Below are positions 1 to 10,850 of a DNA stretch of 64,000 nucleotides, piece by piece. Source of the stretch: Malachius bipustulatus (lineage: Eukaryota; Arthropoda; Insecta; Coleoptera; Melyridae). Numbering within the stretch: position 1 is the first letter of the stretch; each line of letters begins with the position of its first letter. The stretch is taken from positions 4,564,858-4,628,857 of the forward strand of contig OU342633.1 in assembly GCA_910589415.1 (NCBI GenBank). The letters run 5' to 3'. The translations under genes and the position numbers were made by a program. The notes below the pieces were generated by a model that did no database searches, was not told where the DNA came from, and saw only the letters and a program-made list of their open reading frames with translations.

Positions 1-377
1 CAACATAATATGCATCTTTTGAACCACATAATTGAAAGTTAACCATATTCAAATTTTAACTATAGTGAACTAATCACAGATTATCTTTTTTACTAGCGCT
101 AAGTGTCTCAAACATACTCCCAATCCTTTGTAGATGAAACAAAACGATTTAAACTCGTTTAGAAGTGATCATCAAAGAATTTGTACCTATTTTGAACCTA
201 TGAATTAAAAAAATCAGAAATTATTCTTTCAGATTTTTTTTCTGAAATTAAGTATGCCTGTGTTAAAAACTGAAAAGGGTTCCCAACTACATTCATTACA
301 CTTTTATATTTTTTAAGTTGAGCACTGTTTTATTAATATTTTCTGTATTTCGCATTGTTTTTTTTTTTCATTTTCAG

Positions 378-538
378 AAGAAAAGAATCCATATTTTTTG
401 CAACAGCAATGTTACAAAGCTGCTTTTGAAGTAATTGTTTTTAATTCTCTTTTCTATCTGGAATGTAAAGGCGACTGGGGAGGTATAATCTATCTCCTTC
501 GTAAATTCAATGACTGGGATAGCTTGATTACATCAAAA
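378..538 (+). CDS. Internal coding exon of an unidentified gene
   Basis: A pyrimidine tract ending in CAG (375-377) precedes the exon and GTAAGT follows at 539. Only one frame is open: two bases finish a split codon, then 53 codons run to the donor, which falls on a codon boundary. The peptide is ordinary-looking protein, with an aromatic stretch containing GDWGGIIYLLRKFNDWDS. The other two plus frames have stops. I do not recognise the family. It may belong to the same gene as the exons at 20552-21527, but this exon ends in phase 0 while the 20552 exon needs two carried bases, so at least one exon between them would be missing. Splice signals and frame are seen directly; identity is unknown. 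Confidence 0.6.
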
Positions 539-540
539 GT

Positions 541-979
541 AAGTTAATTTTAATCATTAAGAAATAGTTATTAATGGGTCAAGTGTATAGAAGAAAGCTT
601 TGTTGAGTGAATGACGTAAATCAAAGAACACACTTTAGTTGTGTGATGCGTATAAAGTTTTATCTACAAGAGTAATATGAAGTTCGTATTACTCGTACTT
701 AAAAATGGAAAAAATCAAAAATTGTGCTAAGAAGCGCCTTTAAAATTTTGTGAATAATGAAGTGGTCCTTATGGGCTGAATAAGCTTTACAATCACACTC
801 ATTTTAGTTTATCACTTTCGTAGGAGTGTGTAAAGCAGTTCTATACTGACAGTTGTAAATAAAATTTCTTATGTATAAAACTTGTATTGTTGGATCATAA
901 ATACTGTACATGCTTTTGTAGTAAAATGTAGTATAATATTTGATTACACTTTTTCCAAAATTGTGTTTTAAATATTATA
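541..979. other. Stretch without recognised features
   Basis: Begins as the intron after the exon at 378-538. AT-rich; no convincing ORF, exon or paired terminal repeat was seen. Confidence 0.4.
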
Positions 980-1310
980 CTGGGTGTTTCATTGGTCATA
1001 GGTATTTTAATGGTACCAACTTAGGATTCAATAATTATTATTGGATTGATATATTTATGTCATTTTGTTTTGACCTAATTTTCATTGTTCCCATCATTGT
1101 TAATTGTGGAAATCAAGGCAATAATGAACATGACATTACAAATTGGAATCTTCCCTCAGCAGTCTTAAAATGCAACCACAGCATTTCAATCTTAACAATT
1201 ATTATTATTAATTTATAATTTCTCTGTAATACATGTACGGTAGCCAGTAATTCAATCCTAAGTTTTTACCATTGAAATCCCTATGATGTGTCAGCTGATG
1301 AAACACCCTA
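980..1310. mobile_element. Foldback MITE with TGGGTGTTTCAT ends
   Basis: The first 50 bases, containing GGGTGTTTCATTGGTCATAG, recur inverted and diverged at 1250-1310 as CTATGATGTG...GAAACACCC. A matching inner pair is TTAGGATTCAAT and ATTCAATCCTAAG. About 330 bp, no coding capacity. Divergence between arms suggests an old copy. Confidence 0.6.
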
Positions 1311-1326
1311 TGTAGTTTCGATTTAA

Positions 1327-1460
1327 AGATATTTTCAGTAACTGACATTACTAAAAAAAAGTCATTTCGGAGGAGTAAGCAGATAATTTTTCTCAAAACG
1401 CAAATTTCTTCTTGCCACTTCCCTGAATTTTTTTTTGTTATGTCAGTTACCTGCTGGATT
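1327..1460. repeat. Palindromic repeat, GTAACTGACA family (copy 1)
   Basis: Left arm CAGTAACTGACATTAC with TTTCGGAGGAGTAAGCAG, right arm CTTGCCACTTCCCTGA with TGTCAGTTAC. The same arrangement recurs at 21817-21990 and 59637-59805, so this is a dispersed family. Confidence 0.55.
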
Positions 1461-1584
1461 TTATATGTGGTGTTTTGTACAATTTTGATATAAGTAGTTA
1501 TCTTTTTTTTTTTATAGTCACTTTTAACTGCATCACTATTATTGGGATCTCTGAAACCACAAAACGTACAGAGTTGATTAAGGA

Positions 1585-1757
1585 CCGTATTCATCAATAA
1601 ATACAACCCCTAGGGTTATATTTTGGAACATGTGATCGGTTCAAAATTCGTAGCGTTCGTGTTTCTAGTTCTTAGGGTTTGAGCATTAGACCAATCAGCT
1701 GTTAGAAAATTCAAAATATAACCCCAGACTTAATATTTTGAAGTTTGATGAATACGG
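1585..1757. mobile_element. MITE with CCGTATTCATCAA termini
   Basis: CCGTATTCATCAATAAA at the left end and TTTGATGAATACGG at the right end form terminal inverted repeats. Inside, AACCCCTAGGGTTATATTTT pairs with AAAATATAACCCC. About 173 bp, noncoding. No clean target duplication is visible. Confidence 0.55.
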
Positions 1758-2387
1758 AAATAAATCACAAAAAATGTGTACAATTTAACGAATATACTTA
1801 CAGAATAAAAATCCAAAAGAACATTTCCGATAACTTTGAGTCATTGCTGAAATATGCTGAAAAACGGAGTATTTGAGATTTGTTATTTTAGTCATATCTT
1901 ATTTTTTCTTATGGCCGCCATATTCGATTTTTTGATTTAATGAATTGAAATTTTGATTTAAAAAATTTCCGAATTCAACAATGTAGCATGCATGAGTGAT
2001 CTGTCTTTATCTAGGTAAATTATAATAATAATTCTTAAAGCGAAACTACCTTTACGCATGCGCATTTGACAGGAGAGCTTATTTGTTTTGGAAGTGTCAG
2101 ATAATAGTTATTTGTTATTACATATTAAGAAAAAATTGATTAATAATTGAAAATGGACTTCATGTTTGGGCCGGAAACAACTAAAAAACTTTGAGAGGAA
2201 CTGGCCGGAATTTTGAATGCTTGTGATTCTGGGCCATTCAAATCAGCGGACGGATGGAAAAATGTAACTGAAACCTATTATACCTAGTCAGCCCGATATT
2301 TTGCAGCTCATAAATTATTATCTAGGTATTATTAAAATTAAAATTATTATAAAAATTATGCACATTTTTAATAATTTAACGGACTAT
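1758..2387. other. No gene seen
   Basis: AT-rich sequence with scattered stops in all frames. No terminal repeats or splice-bounded ORF recognised. Confidence 0.4.
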
Positions 2388-2535
2388 TGCCCGTATTCAC
2401 AAACGATAATTTCCTAAATAATTACGTAATTAATTAAATGAGTGAGATGGAGATATGCAGTTTATTTGCATTAGAATGAGATGGAGATAACTGATTACGT
2501 AATTATTTGGTAATTATCGTTTGTGAATACGGGCA
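2388..2535. mobile_element. 148-bp MITE, TGCCCGTATTCAC family (copy 1)
   Basis: Ends TGCCCGTATTCACAAACG and CGTTTGTGAATACGGGCA are perfect inverted repeats that extend into GATAATTTCC and a TTACGTAATTA core. The same 148-149 bp element lies at 32176-32323 and 47066-47214, where TAA target duplications are clear. This copy lacks a clean duplication. Confidence 0.8.
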
Positions 2536-2999
2536 TCTGTATCTTTTATGGTTTCAGAGATCCCAATAGTGAGACAGTTAAAAGTGATTGTATTTTTTAA
2601 ATTGCAATTTCTTTTCATTGTTAATTTTGTTCAAGTGCCTCGACAGATTGTCAATTAAGTATTCCTTGATGGGGCGTTATATTTACCTTTGTAAAATATT
2701 TATAAACGCTGATAATCGTTTTTGGCCAAACGAAATATTCCAATCTGACCGTAAGTATTACTCTATTTTCTCGTTTAGAAAGAAATCCTAATGACATCTA
2801 TATCGTTGTATTAAGGAAGGCAGAAAGCAAATATATTTGTCGACAAAAATGTCTTTGCAGATTCTGTCATTTTCAGGATATAATAATATAAGCATTGTTG
2901 GTTTTTTAAAGATCCACTATTTGTTGCGTTGGCAAGGCAAGAATGAGATCATAATATACATAGAGTGAGAAATCTCACTCCCTCTTATAATTCGGAATT
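2536..2999. other. No gene seen
   Basis: AT-rich flank just outside the nested element complex. Nothing recognisable. Confidence 0.35.
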
Positions 3000-3327
3000 T
3001 AAAGGTGGGGTTACATCTGACACTTATTGCATTATACAGGGTGTATTATAACGTCCGCATAATATTAGCGCCACGCGATTCTACATCAAAAACAGAACAT
3101 AAAGTTTTAATACCGTTTAGCTCTTGGACCTCAAATAACGAAGTTATTGACCATTGTAGTTTAAATTTGAAGTTTTTTAATACTCAAAAATATTGCTTAA
3201 TATTATTAAAAAATTCTTAAGTAAGAAGTAAAATAGCCAAATTATTTATTTTATTTATTTATTTATTTAGGAAGTAAGTACTCCACAGAAAATTAATTCC
3301 AATTGGTACATTTACATTTATATATGT

Positions 3328-3943
3328 TATAGGCAAAGTGTATAATGCAGGGATTCTATACAATACCTAGGCAATGTATACAATGCCGGGATCGTTCAGG
3401 CAATGTATGAAATAGAGTTTTTAAACAATTAAGTAGGTATATTTCACAAATTGGTCAGGTCAGGTCAGGTGAGGTCATTTACTTTGACTGTCTCTTTAGA
3501 TAATGATATCAACAATCAGGAAAGCGTTATTCGCATACCTAACTGAGTAATGGAAGTACCTATACCTGTTGTAATAACTGGTGCCTACCTACCCTACTTA
3601 TTTAACAAAAAAATATAATAACTTGACTACCTTACACCTACCTATACGAATAGGAATTATTGGAGGGCAAATTAAGATTAGCCCTTAGAAGTAGGGTACA
3701 AAGTCACAGTTTTGCTCATCTCTACAACGAACGAGTTGCAGCATGTTTACTTCTTCGCCCCGCTTGCATTGCACTGCCCGTTGTCGTTCAATATACACAT
3801 TGCCTAATGCGCTTCCGCTATTCTATACAATACCTAGGCAATGTATGAAATGAATCGTATTTTACACATTGCCTGGACGTTTTAGGCAATGTATACAATG
3901 CCTAGGTATTATATACAATACCGGATTAAACACATTGCCTATA
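3328..3943. mobile_element. MITE built of repeated AGGCAATGTATACAATGCC motifs
   Basis: TTATAGGCAAAGTGTATAAT on the left pairs with ACACATTGCCTATAA on the right. At least seven copies of AGGCAATGT or its complement occur between them (near 3331, 3369, 3399, 3803, 3834, 3862, 3880, 3932). The element sits in the 3' untranslated part of the LINE. Superfamily not determined. Confidence 0.55.
3453..3477 (+). repeat. Short (GGTCA)n / (TCAGG)n tract
   Basis: Five 5-bp units, one with a substitution (GGTGA). TCAGG is the telomere repeat of many beetles. The tract is too short to show telomere origin. Confidence 0.6.
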
Positions 3944-4041
3944 ACATATACATCACAACTTGATGAATTCTAAACTAAACTTAAATTTAACTAAAATTAG
4001 GTATGCACCGGTCAATACAAGAAAGTATTATAAAACAAATG

Positions 4042-5351
4042 TCAGAAGTAACTTGTGATTAGGTTTCTTTTAAATGTGGGAAACGAAGATTTAAATGGAT
4101 CGAATTGCTGGTATGAATCGTCATACAATATGCACATTCTACTAATTATGTCATTAGCTCCATAATTAGTACGGTGATGAGCTATCTCAAAAAACCTGGT
4201 CGATCTCGTACGTTTAGCCGGTATACGTATGGTAAAACTGTTCAACAACTCCTCACAGTCCACAAGATTGTTCAAAATTTTATGCAGGAAAAAAATCATG
4301 GAATGATTTCTTCGTAACTGTAGTGTAGAGATACCAGCAAGTTGCACCCGGACTTTGTAAGATATCTCCTCATACGGAAATTTATATTTCCACAGATAAT
4401 ACCTGACATATTTATTCTGTACGCGTTCTAGTTTATCTATATGACATTGATAATGTGGTGACCAAATTACACTATTGTACTCTAAGATACTACATACGTA
4501 AGAATTGTAAAGCATGGCAATAGCTTTGCAGTCGTTCACATGTGTTGTATGACGCTTCACAAAGCCCAGCATCCGGAAACCCTTCAAAACAATGCTATCA
4601 ATGTGTGGAATGAATGACAGAGACTGATCAAAAGTGATACCTAAATCGTTAAATTGACTAACTACTTCAAGAGTTGCACCATTGAGATTGTACATAAAGT
4701 TTATAGGATTCGATCGTCTTGAGAAGCGCAGCACCTTACATTTATCAATATTGAGTTTTAGCAAATTACGCTGACACCACATTGAGAGACTTTCTAAATC
4801 TTCCTGAATATTCAGACAGTCCTGAATAGAGGATACATTGCAAAATAACTTGAGGTCTTCAGCATACAACAAACACTTACAATATTTAAGACATTTTACT
4901 ACATCATTAATAAATAGAGTAAAAATAATCGGGCCAATATGTGAGCCCTGCGGTACTCCGCTCGTGACATTTATTAGCCGAGAGACACAGGAACCGATCT
5001 TTACGCACTGCACCCGATCAGACAGGTATGACACAATCCACCTCAAATAAACACCGTGCACACCCAGAGCCTCAAGCTTCGCGGCAACTAACTCACGGGG
5101 AATACTGTCAAATGCCTTCGAAATGTCGGTGTAGACAGTATCAACTTGACATCCACGCTCCAAGGCAGCCGTTAAGTGATGTTGAAAAACTGCCAAATTT
5201 GTTGCTGTTGAACGACCCCGAAAAAAGCCATGTTGTTCTGGAGCAATAACGTGCTTAAACTTGAAAAAAAGCTCATCGGTGATGATGGATTCGAACACTT
5301 TGGGCAAGCTTGAAAGATTGGATTTCCCTCGGTAGTTCTTGATGTTAACTT
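4042..5351 (-). pseudogene. LINE ORF2, C-terminal part: reverse transcriptase
   Basis: This minus-strand frame reads in from the LTR insertion, passes the RT core and ends at 4042. Visible RT blocks are the PKVFESIITD start, TDISKAFDSIPR (catalytic D), SGVPQGSHIGPIIFTLFIND, and LLYAEDLKLF where the usual YADD has become YAED. After the core come the FSRRSNPI and LGITFDQSLSF segments and the C-terminal region typical of Jockey/CR1-type LINEs. The protein would copy LINE RNA at a nicked target. It is separated from its N-terminal half by the solo LTR at 5352-6726, so the intact ORF2 can no longer be made. The D to E change at a catalytic position also argues that it is dead. Confidence 0.9.
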
Positions 5352-6726
5352 TGTGACGTCTCTCCTTTTTTTGGAGAAGACGTCTTAATTATTGGGTTAA
5401 TTTATTTCTTAACCAATGCCTTCAGACGGGATATTTGGGTGGATTTACACAAATGATACACGACATTTAAAAAAATAACGTAAATTTATTGTTTCCATAA
5501 AAGGCGATAAACGTAAAATAATTATCCGATTTGTTCAGCATGCGGGGTGAACGCCCGGTATGTATCTTCCGGCCCAGCACCCGGTAAAAAGCAGTGCCCC
5601 GGTTGCCGCTCGACGGTGGGACTACGCCAGTAGGTCGAGGAGGACAAGTTTTTCTGCGGAGTTCAGTCAACTGGAAAATAAAACATTAGTGGTGCAATGT
5701 GAGACGAGAAAGGAATGATTTTACGATTATTTTTATCGCGTCGATAAAAGAATGAGAAATGAACTGATTAAAACTCTCGATTAATATTATTTACATGAAA
5801 TCTATTATGGTCTCAATTTATGAAAAATTCTCTTTATTTAAATGAATAATTTAATTAATAACTTAGATTAGCTCGGGGTAAAATTCTAGTTATCTGAAAT
5901 GACCACGGATTTTATTATTTGATGAGTGACTGGGCTCGTCTTCGATTGCGTAACGGTCAATTCTCGTTCGCAACCGAAGATTGACCTTCTACGTGCCTGC
6001 TAACTCGTCGAGTCAATACTTCGACTCGTTAGGAAGTCACAGGGGGGATTATACGCTTTCTCAGAGTAATTAGACAAGGGACGCGAATCAATTCTTCGCT
6101 TCACCTGGGTCCACGTTCGAGACTGATAAGCTTTAGGGGGTGACGAAAGAGTATCAATACTACTCTCTCGTGATATCCCAACTTAACTCCTGGTCAATAC
6201 CCAGGCTTCGCATTGGGGTAGGTTAAGGTGTGAGCTAGGAAGAGTCAATTCTTCTTCTTCGCTCTAGGAGAAGTCCCGATCAGTACTCGGGGCCTCTGGG
6301 CAAGGGGGTGAGCTATAGATGGCGGACCGGCTATCCTAGATCAGTTCTCTAGGAAGGCCAGCTGCGATCTGCTACCGTTCCTTCAATCTCGGTCCCTTTA
6401 TATAGGTACCGGACGTAAACAACAACAACTTCTTATCTTGTTTTCCTCTCGGCTTCGCATTTATTTGCTTGGATTTAATATTTTAATATTTCTCGCTGAA
6501 TTAAATGTTGTTTCCGTTCCTTCCTAGAGGCACTTTCTGTAAACAACAACTGATACCAATATAAAAAACCTCCCTTATCTTGTTGTCGCCGATTTATCTG
6601 CTTGGATTTTAATAATTTACTACTTGAATAATTCCTACATGATTTCTTCTCGCCTTTCGTGGGAATAATATTTTATTTAAATTCTGGCGTCGCTTTCCAG
6701 CGTCGCGACGTTACTGTAACGTCACA
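5352..6726 (+). mobile_element. Solo LTR (probably Ty3/Gypsy-like), 1375 bp
   Basis: Begins TGTGACGTC and ends GTAACGTCACA, a TG...CA structure with GTGACGT/ACGTCAC inverted tips, flanked by ACTT on both sides (5348-5351, 6727-6730). Removing the LTR and one ACTT restores the LINE reading frame across the junction (GDK followed by VNIKNYRG). A TATA-like TTTATATAGG at 6398-6407 suits plus orientation. No gag or pol is present, so a full element was probably lost by LTR-LTR recombination. Only the superfamily is uncertain. Confidence 0.8.
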
Positions 6727-6730
6727 ACTT

Positions 6731-8294
6731 TATCACCGGATTTATAGATTGGTTTCAAAGAGGAAAGTTTCCAAGTATCTGGGAATATCCCACTATCAAA
6801 GGAGATCTGAAATAGTTGTTGAATTGGATATGACAATGCTGAACTACATCTTTTTAATACAAGGGGAGGTATTCCGTCGGGACCAGCTCCCTTCTTCACG
6901 TCCAGAGAAGAAAGCTTCTGTTCAACTTCTTCAGTGGTAAAGTGGTGGGTAGTGATAGTATAATTTGCTGAATCGCTGAAATCAGACACGGAGGTGGCAT
7001 CTACGCTGACATGCGTGGAGTAACATGACTCAAAGTGATCTGCGAAAGCATTTGCTATATCTGTTTCACTATCTACTGCCATGTCGTTAAATATCATAGT
7101 TTTAGGTAAACCAGAATCGCATTTCAAATTTCTTATGTATGACCAGAAATGTTTTACGTTGGAAGATATAAGAGATTCCGACTTACTAATAAATAGTAGA
7201 TAGCAAAGATCAATCAGATGCTTCGATTCTCTTCTGAAGCCTGAGTATATCTCGTAATCGGATTGTGAGCCGGATGACTGGAACTTTCTGTACAATTTAT
7301 TTTTTAAGTTGATGATTTTTTTGCACTCCTTGCTGTACCAAGAGGGATACTTATCGGAGAAGACATACCTGCTCACCGGAGTGAATTTCTCGATTCCACG
7401 CCATAAAATATCATAGAACGCACGCAGGACCTCATCGATCTCATTCGAGCTAAGAACTTCATCCCAATCCTGAGAGTTGAGGAATCCCACCAAGCCTTGA
7501 TAATCGGTCTTCGAGAAGTTATAAGCTGCACTTTTTGTAGCGGCGTCAAACATTTGAGTCCTAGTTGTATTCAACGTTAACATCAACAGAGGATGGTAAG
7601 GGTCGACGTTTCCAAGAGGGTAATCTGATATATTTAATTCTGTGTTGAGATGATCAGTGAATACCAGGTCTAACAAACTCTCACGGTGGTTGTAGTATTT
7701 ATTTATTTGGTTAAATTCCATGTAACACATGTTTTCTAAAATAGTTTCAGATGCTTCATCCGGCAGATTTTCTGGAATAAGGCACATGTCTTCAGCAGTC
7801 CACCTAACATGGGGGAGGTTAAAATCACCCATCAATATAAATTCTGAGCTAGTATATCTTCTCTTGTAGCCCTCAAGGGTCGCTATGAATGACTCATATG
7901 CATATTTGGAACTTTGTGGAGGAAAGTAAACAGAACATAATATCAGGTCAGTTTTGTCCACCCTAGCACGAACCCAAACATCCTCAAATGCAGGATTATC
8001 CGAATGAGGAAGTTCGGCACTGTGAAATTCGGTGAGTGAAGCAATAAGAGCACCACCCCCCTTGGAGCAATCCAGCATTTGGTAGTTACGGTCATGACGG
8101 AACACATGGTATCCGTTACCAAAGAGTTCTGTATTGTAAAAAGTTTCATTCAGCCATGTTTCGGTTAGTAGTACAAAGTCATAGTTTGTGGCTAGAAGTT
8201 GCCTTGAAAACTCGGAAACCTTGGTACGTAATCCTCTAATGTTCTGATAAAAAAAAAGAAGTACGGTGGGGTAAACTAGGTTGCAATGATGCAT
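6731..8294 (-). pseudogene. LINE ORF2, N-terminal part: AP-type endonuclease and start of RT
   Basis: Starts just after the ORF1 stop at 8300. The endonuclease/exonuclease/phosphatase fold is seen in order: FFYQNIRGLRTK (metal-binding N), LLTETWLNE (catalytic E), FILMGDFNLPHVRW (GDFN) and SLLDLVFTDHLN. It then passes through a linker with WYSKECKK and into the RT N-terminal block KKGAGPDGIPPLVLKRC and WKLSSLKPIYKSGDK. The frame breaks at the solo LTR. In an intact element this protein nicks the target DNA. The host element is now inactive. Confidence 0.9.
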
Positions 8295-8299
8295 CCGAT

Positions 8300-8980
8300 C
8301 TAGGGCAGTTTTTCACTACGTTGGCGAAAAATTCCCATATTAGGTCTCCTTCTTGGAACAAACTCTTTTACTGCGATATTTGGGGGCCACTTTCCGGAGA
8401 CGAGAAGTGATTTCAAAATGTCCTCTTTAACGCCCAATTTGAAGGAACAAACGTCCTCTCTTATTGATAGCTGTTCACATTTGGCGTCCTCAATGCCTAA
8501 TCTATCGTGAACATATGTTAGTACGTCGTCGGGAGTAGAACCTGGAGCTGCCCTTCCAATGTATAACCACTGGCGGCGTGGTGCGGCTTTAAAATTCATG
8601 ACGCTATTTTTAGTACTAGCAGAAATTTCCTCGCCGGTACCGATAATAATTGGATTTCGAGACTGTTTATTGATCCTAGGTATGGTCATTGATTTAGCTA
8701 CAGCAGAACGATCAGTTGGAGTGACGCTAGTGTGGTAGGAAGCGAAGGTGGGGTCCTGCGTAGCGTTAACTGTAGCTGGTGAGTGGGAGTGGGCAGCCCG
8801 GCGCGTCTGAAGAGGAGCACCAGGTCCGCGCGCGGGCCACTGCCAAGCAGGAGCGGCTATATTCACCGCAGGCAAAGTACCAGCTGGTGCGCTGTTCGGT
8901 GTATTGGGTGCGACGGAGGGTATCTTCAATGCATGGGAAGCACTCTGTTGACGAGGCTCGATCGCCTCCATCTTGCTGAC
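8300..8980 (-). pseudogene. LINE ORF1, C-terminal part
   Basis: Frame from about 8980 to the stop at 8300, six bases before ORF2. A Pro/Ala-rich segment is followed by a compact domain near the end with WLYIGRAAPGSTPDDVLTYV and FVPRRRP, like the RNA-binding end of many insect LINE ORF1 proteins. The frame continues upstream of the first ATG (8971) up to the MITE at 8996, so the true start lies in the 9192-9443 part. Joining across the MITE with a TA duplication gives a different frame, so a further indel is likely. Confidence 0.7.
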
Positions 8981-8995
8981 TAACAGCCAATATTA

Positions 8996-9191
8996 TAAAG
9001 GCTCATTAGGCTAACGGGCAGATTTCTGTGCTTGTTTTTGAAGCTAATATCGACATCAAATTACTTTTATTAACATTTTTGTAATTACTATTCATGTCAA
9101 GAATAGATAAGTTTAAAAAATTTCCACTTAGACTGGATAACTTCTTCAGAAACGTCCACAGAAATCTGCCCGTTAACTTAATGAGCCTTTA
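8996..9191. mobile_element. 196-bp MITE inserted in LINE ORF1
   Basis: TAAAGGCTCATTAGGCTAAC at the left pairs with the complement GTTAACTTAATGAGCCTTTA at the right. Together with GGGCAGATTTCTGTG this gives about 35 bp of inverted repeat. TA lies on both sides (8994-8995, 9192-9193), consistent with a Tc1/mariner-type MITE. TATA could also be read as the duplication. Confidence 0.75.
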
Positions 9192-9443
9192 TAATACCCG
9201 CTGTAAGTGATTCAGTAAGTCGGTATGTTTGTTTAAAATGCTCATTATACCACCAATTTGAAAACTACTTGTTTTTAAACAGTTTTCACATGTATAAGAT
9301 ACAGAATTTAAATCTATTATTGCCTTGACTGTGGTTTTGTTCAAATTGACACATTTTATACCATGAAAAATGCTGTTGCAAATCAAACAGCTAATTTCTT
9401 CGCTTGCGTCTACTTGGACGTTGCATATAGTGCATGAAGACAT
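9192..9443 (-). pseudogene. LINE ORF1, N-terminal PHD-like zinc finger
   Basis: From Met at 9443 (MSSCTICNVQVD) the frame shows C-x2-C, SCLIC, an H-x4-C pair (FHGIKC), and YTCENC, the spacing of a PHD-like finger. Several CR1/Jockey-type LINEs carry such a finger at the ORF1 start. The frame is also open upstream to 9518. Translation ends at a stop created at the edge of the MITE. Confidence 0.7.
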
Positions 9444-10369
9444 CTTCGACAACCGCAGTAACTTATCAACCAGAATATCAGAGAGCGATAAGGGAATTCG
9501 CCACAAACGGACAATCAAGCTAAATTATTATTAGCAACAATTAGGTATTACAGATTAAAGGCATTAGGAATGACAGAGAAATTAAAAAAAAAATTTGTGT
9601 GTGACAGTCTGAATTCTTACAAACAGAATGATGCACAGAAACACAAAAACTTTCACGTATGTTCACTATTAAAAGCCTTTAAACACGGAGCAGAATAATA
9701 TGCTGCTTAATTTAATAAAAATTTATACGGATTTTGCAAAAATTAATACTAAAATTATCCAAAATTTTAGATTTTTTTTTGGTAAAAATGGTTTTAATTA
9801 ACATTTCAAAACTAGGAATTATTTGATTTCCTGAGTTCCAATCAATATTGCAAATGCGCGTTTTAATTGTTGAATAAAAAATTGAAAAAATAAAAAATCT
9901 GTAAAAAATTGCATCATTGAGTGACACGTCGCATCATGACATTTTTCTTGTTGCACCTTTTTTCGATTACATAGCAACGGCACACCATACCAGTTAGGTG
10001 ACTTCGCGTCTAAGTTATCTTAATTTTTATACCAGCGCCAGTGTTGCAAAATTTAAGAACATTAAATTGTCCGTATCTTAAAATCTGTGTACATCAAGTA
10101 AAAACTGTTAAGGACTTTTTTGTTCTGTTTTTGATGTAGAATCGCGTGGTGCTAATATTATGCGGACGTTATAATACACCCTGTACTTATGTCAGACAGA
10201 CGTACATATAAATGTAAACGTCAAGGAATTTCTGTCTGAGAGATATATCGCATTATTCATCAATAACTGTCGATACATTTTGGCCACTAGATGTAAACAC
10301 CTAATATTTTCATTTTTAACTCGCTTGATACTTATCGCTGTAGTTGAGGTGAAGGCTACTTGTGAATAA

Positions 10370-10576
10370 ATGTCGCGATATATTGAAAGTACCATGAGCG
10401 GTAAAAAAGAGTGGTTAAAAGTCGAAATTGATGAATTAGTAGATTTGTACCATTCTAAACCCGAATTATGGGACATAAAAAATAAAGTGTACAGAGATCG
10501 AGTTAAGAAGCAAAGCGCTTTAACTGAAATCGCGGAAAAGTTTCAAACTACTGTTGAAGAAGTTCCCGAACAGTAA
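10370..10576 (+). pseudogene. Harbinger accessory protein remnant (MADF/Myb-like)
   Basis: An open frame gives a basic-acidic helix pattern EWLKVEIDELVDLYHSKPEL followed by LWDIKNKVYRDRVKKQSALTEIAEKF. This matches the MADF domain of the DNA-binding partner encoded by animal PIF/Harbinger elements. Only the first part remains: after about 60 residues the frame runs into the reversed transposase remnant and stops, so the C-terminus was deleted. The ATG at 10370 or an inner one at 10394 could be used. Confidence 0.7.
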
Positions 10577-10850
10577 TGGCGTTCCTAAACTTGGTATCTT
10601 GTTTTAAGATAAGGGGTGCCATTTTTATGATCAAATCTTCAAAATCTTCGGCTTTCATGCGCACAAAATTAAAAAATTGCATTGGATCTTCAATGATTAA
10701 TTCAGACATTAGCCTGCTATAAGCCCTATCGCTTTCTCGTCTCAGGATCCACTCGCGAACCCAGACAGACCGTTTTTTTTCTTCTTTTTCCTGGCCATTT
10801 TTGAAATAACCAATTTTGGCGGCCAACTTTCTTCTTGTTATTAAACTCAT
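10548..10850 (-). pseudogene. PIF/Harbinger transposase, N-terminal fragment
   Basis: Residues 25-100 carry RSVWVREWILRRESDRAYS, LMSELIIEDPMQFFNFVRM and DFEDLIIKMAPLILKQDTKF, the characteristic N-terminal segment of Harbinger/HARBI1-type transposases, ending at a RELL motif. The DDE catalytic domain is missing. The fragment is convergent with, and overlaps by about 30 bp, the MADF remnant, so one internal deletion removed the C-termini of both genes. Confidence 0.8.

Larger units (their letters stand above)
3247..9521 (-). mobile_element. Nearly full-length LINE (non-LTR retrotransposon), interrupted by three insertions
   Basis: Minus-strand order is ORF1 with a PHD-like zinc finger (from 9443), a second ORF1 part (8300-8980), then ORF2 with AP-type endonuclease and reverse transcriptase (8294 to 4042), then a 3' end of AAATA repeats (3247-3270). 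The target duplication AAATTATT is at 3239-3246 and 9522-9529. Subtracting a solo LTR, a 196-bp MITE and a 3' UTR MITE leaves about 4.1 kb, a plausible length for a CR1/Jockey-like LINE. Clade assignment is inference. Confidence 0.85.
3037..10183. mobile_element. TA-inserting (Tc1/mariner-type) element with about 62-bp inverted ends, split by a LINE
   Basis: CAGGGTGTATTATAACGTCC at 3037 and its complement ending at 10183 belong to terminal repeats of about 62 bp with essentially one mismatch (AGCGCCACG versus AGCACCACG). TA lies on both sides (3035-3036, 10184-10185). Excluding the LINE at 3247-9521, less than 900 bp remains, the size of a nonautonomous element. No transposase frame of its own was found. 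Confidence 0.8.

Noticed and set aside
1284..1295. CTGATGAAAC resembling a hammerhead core
   Set aside because: There is no room for stem II between the core parts and no stem III or cleavage triplet.
8766..8990. Alternative ORF1 frames over the LINE ORF1 C-terminal part, on both strands
   Set aside because: The frame from 8980 to 8300 is the one that continues into the conserved C-terminal domain; the others are shadows.
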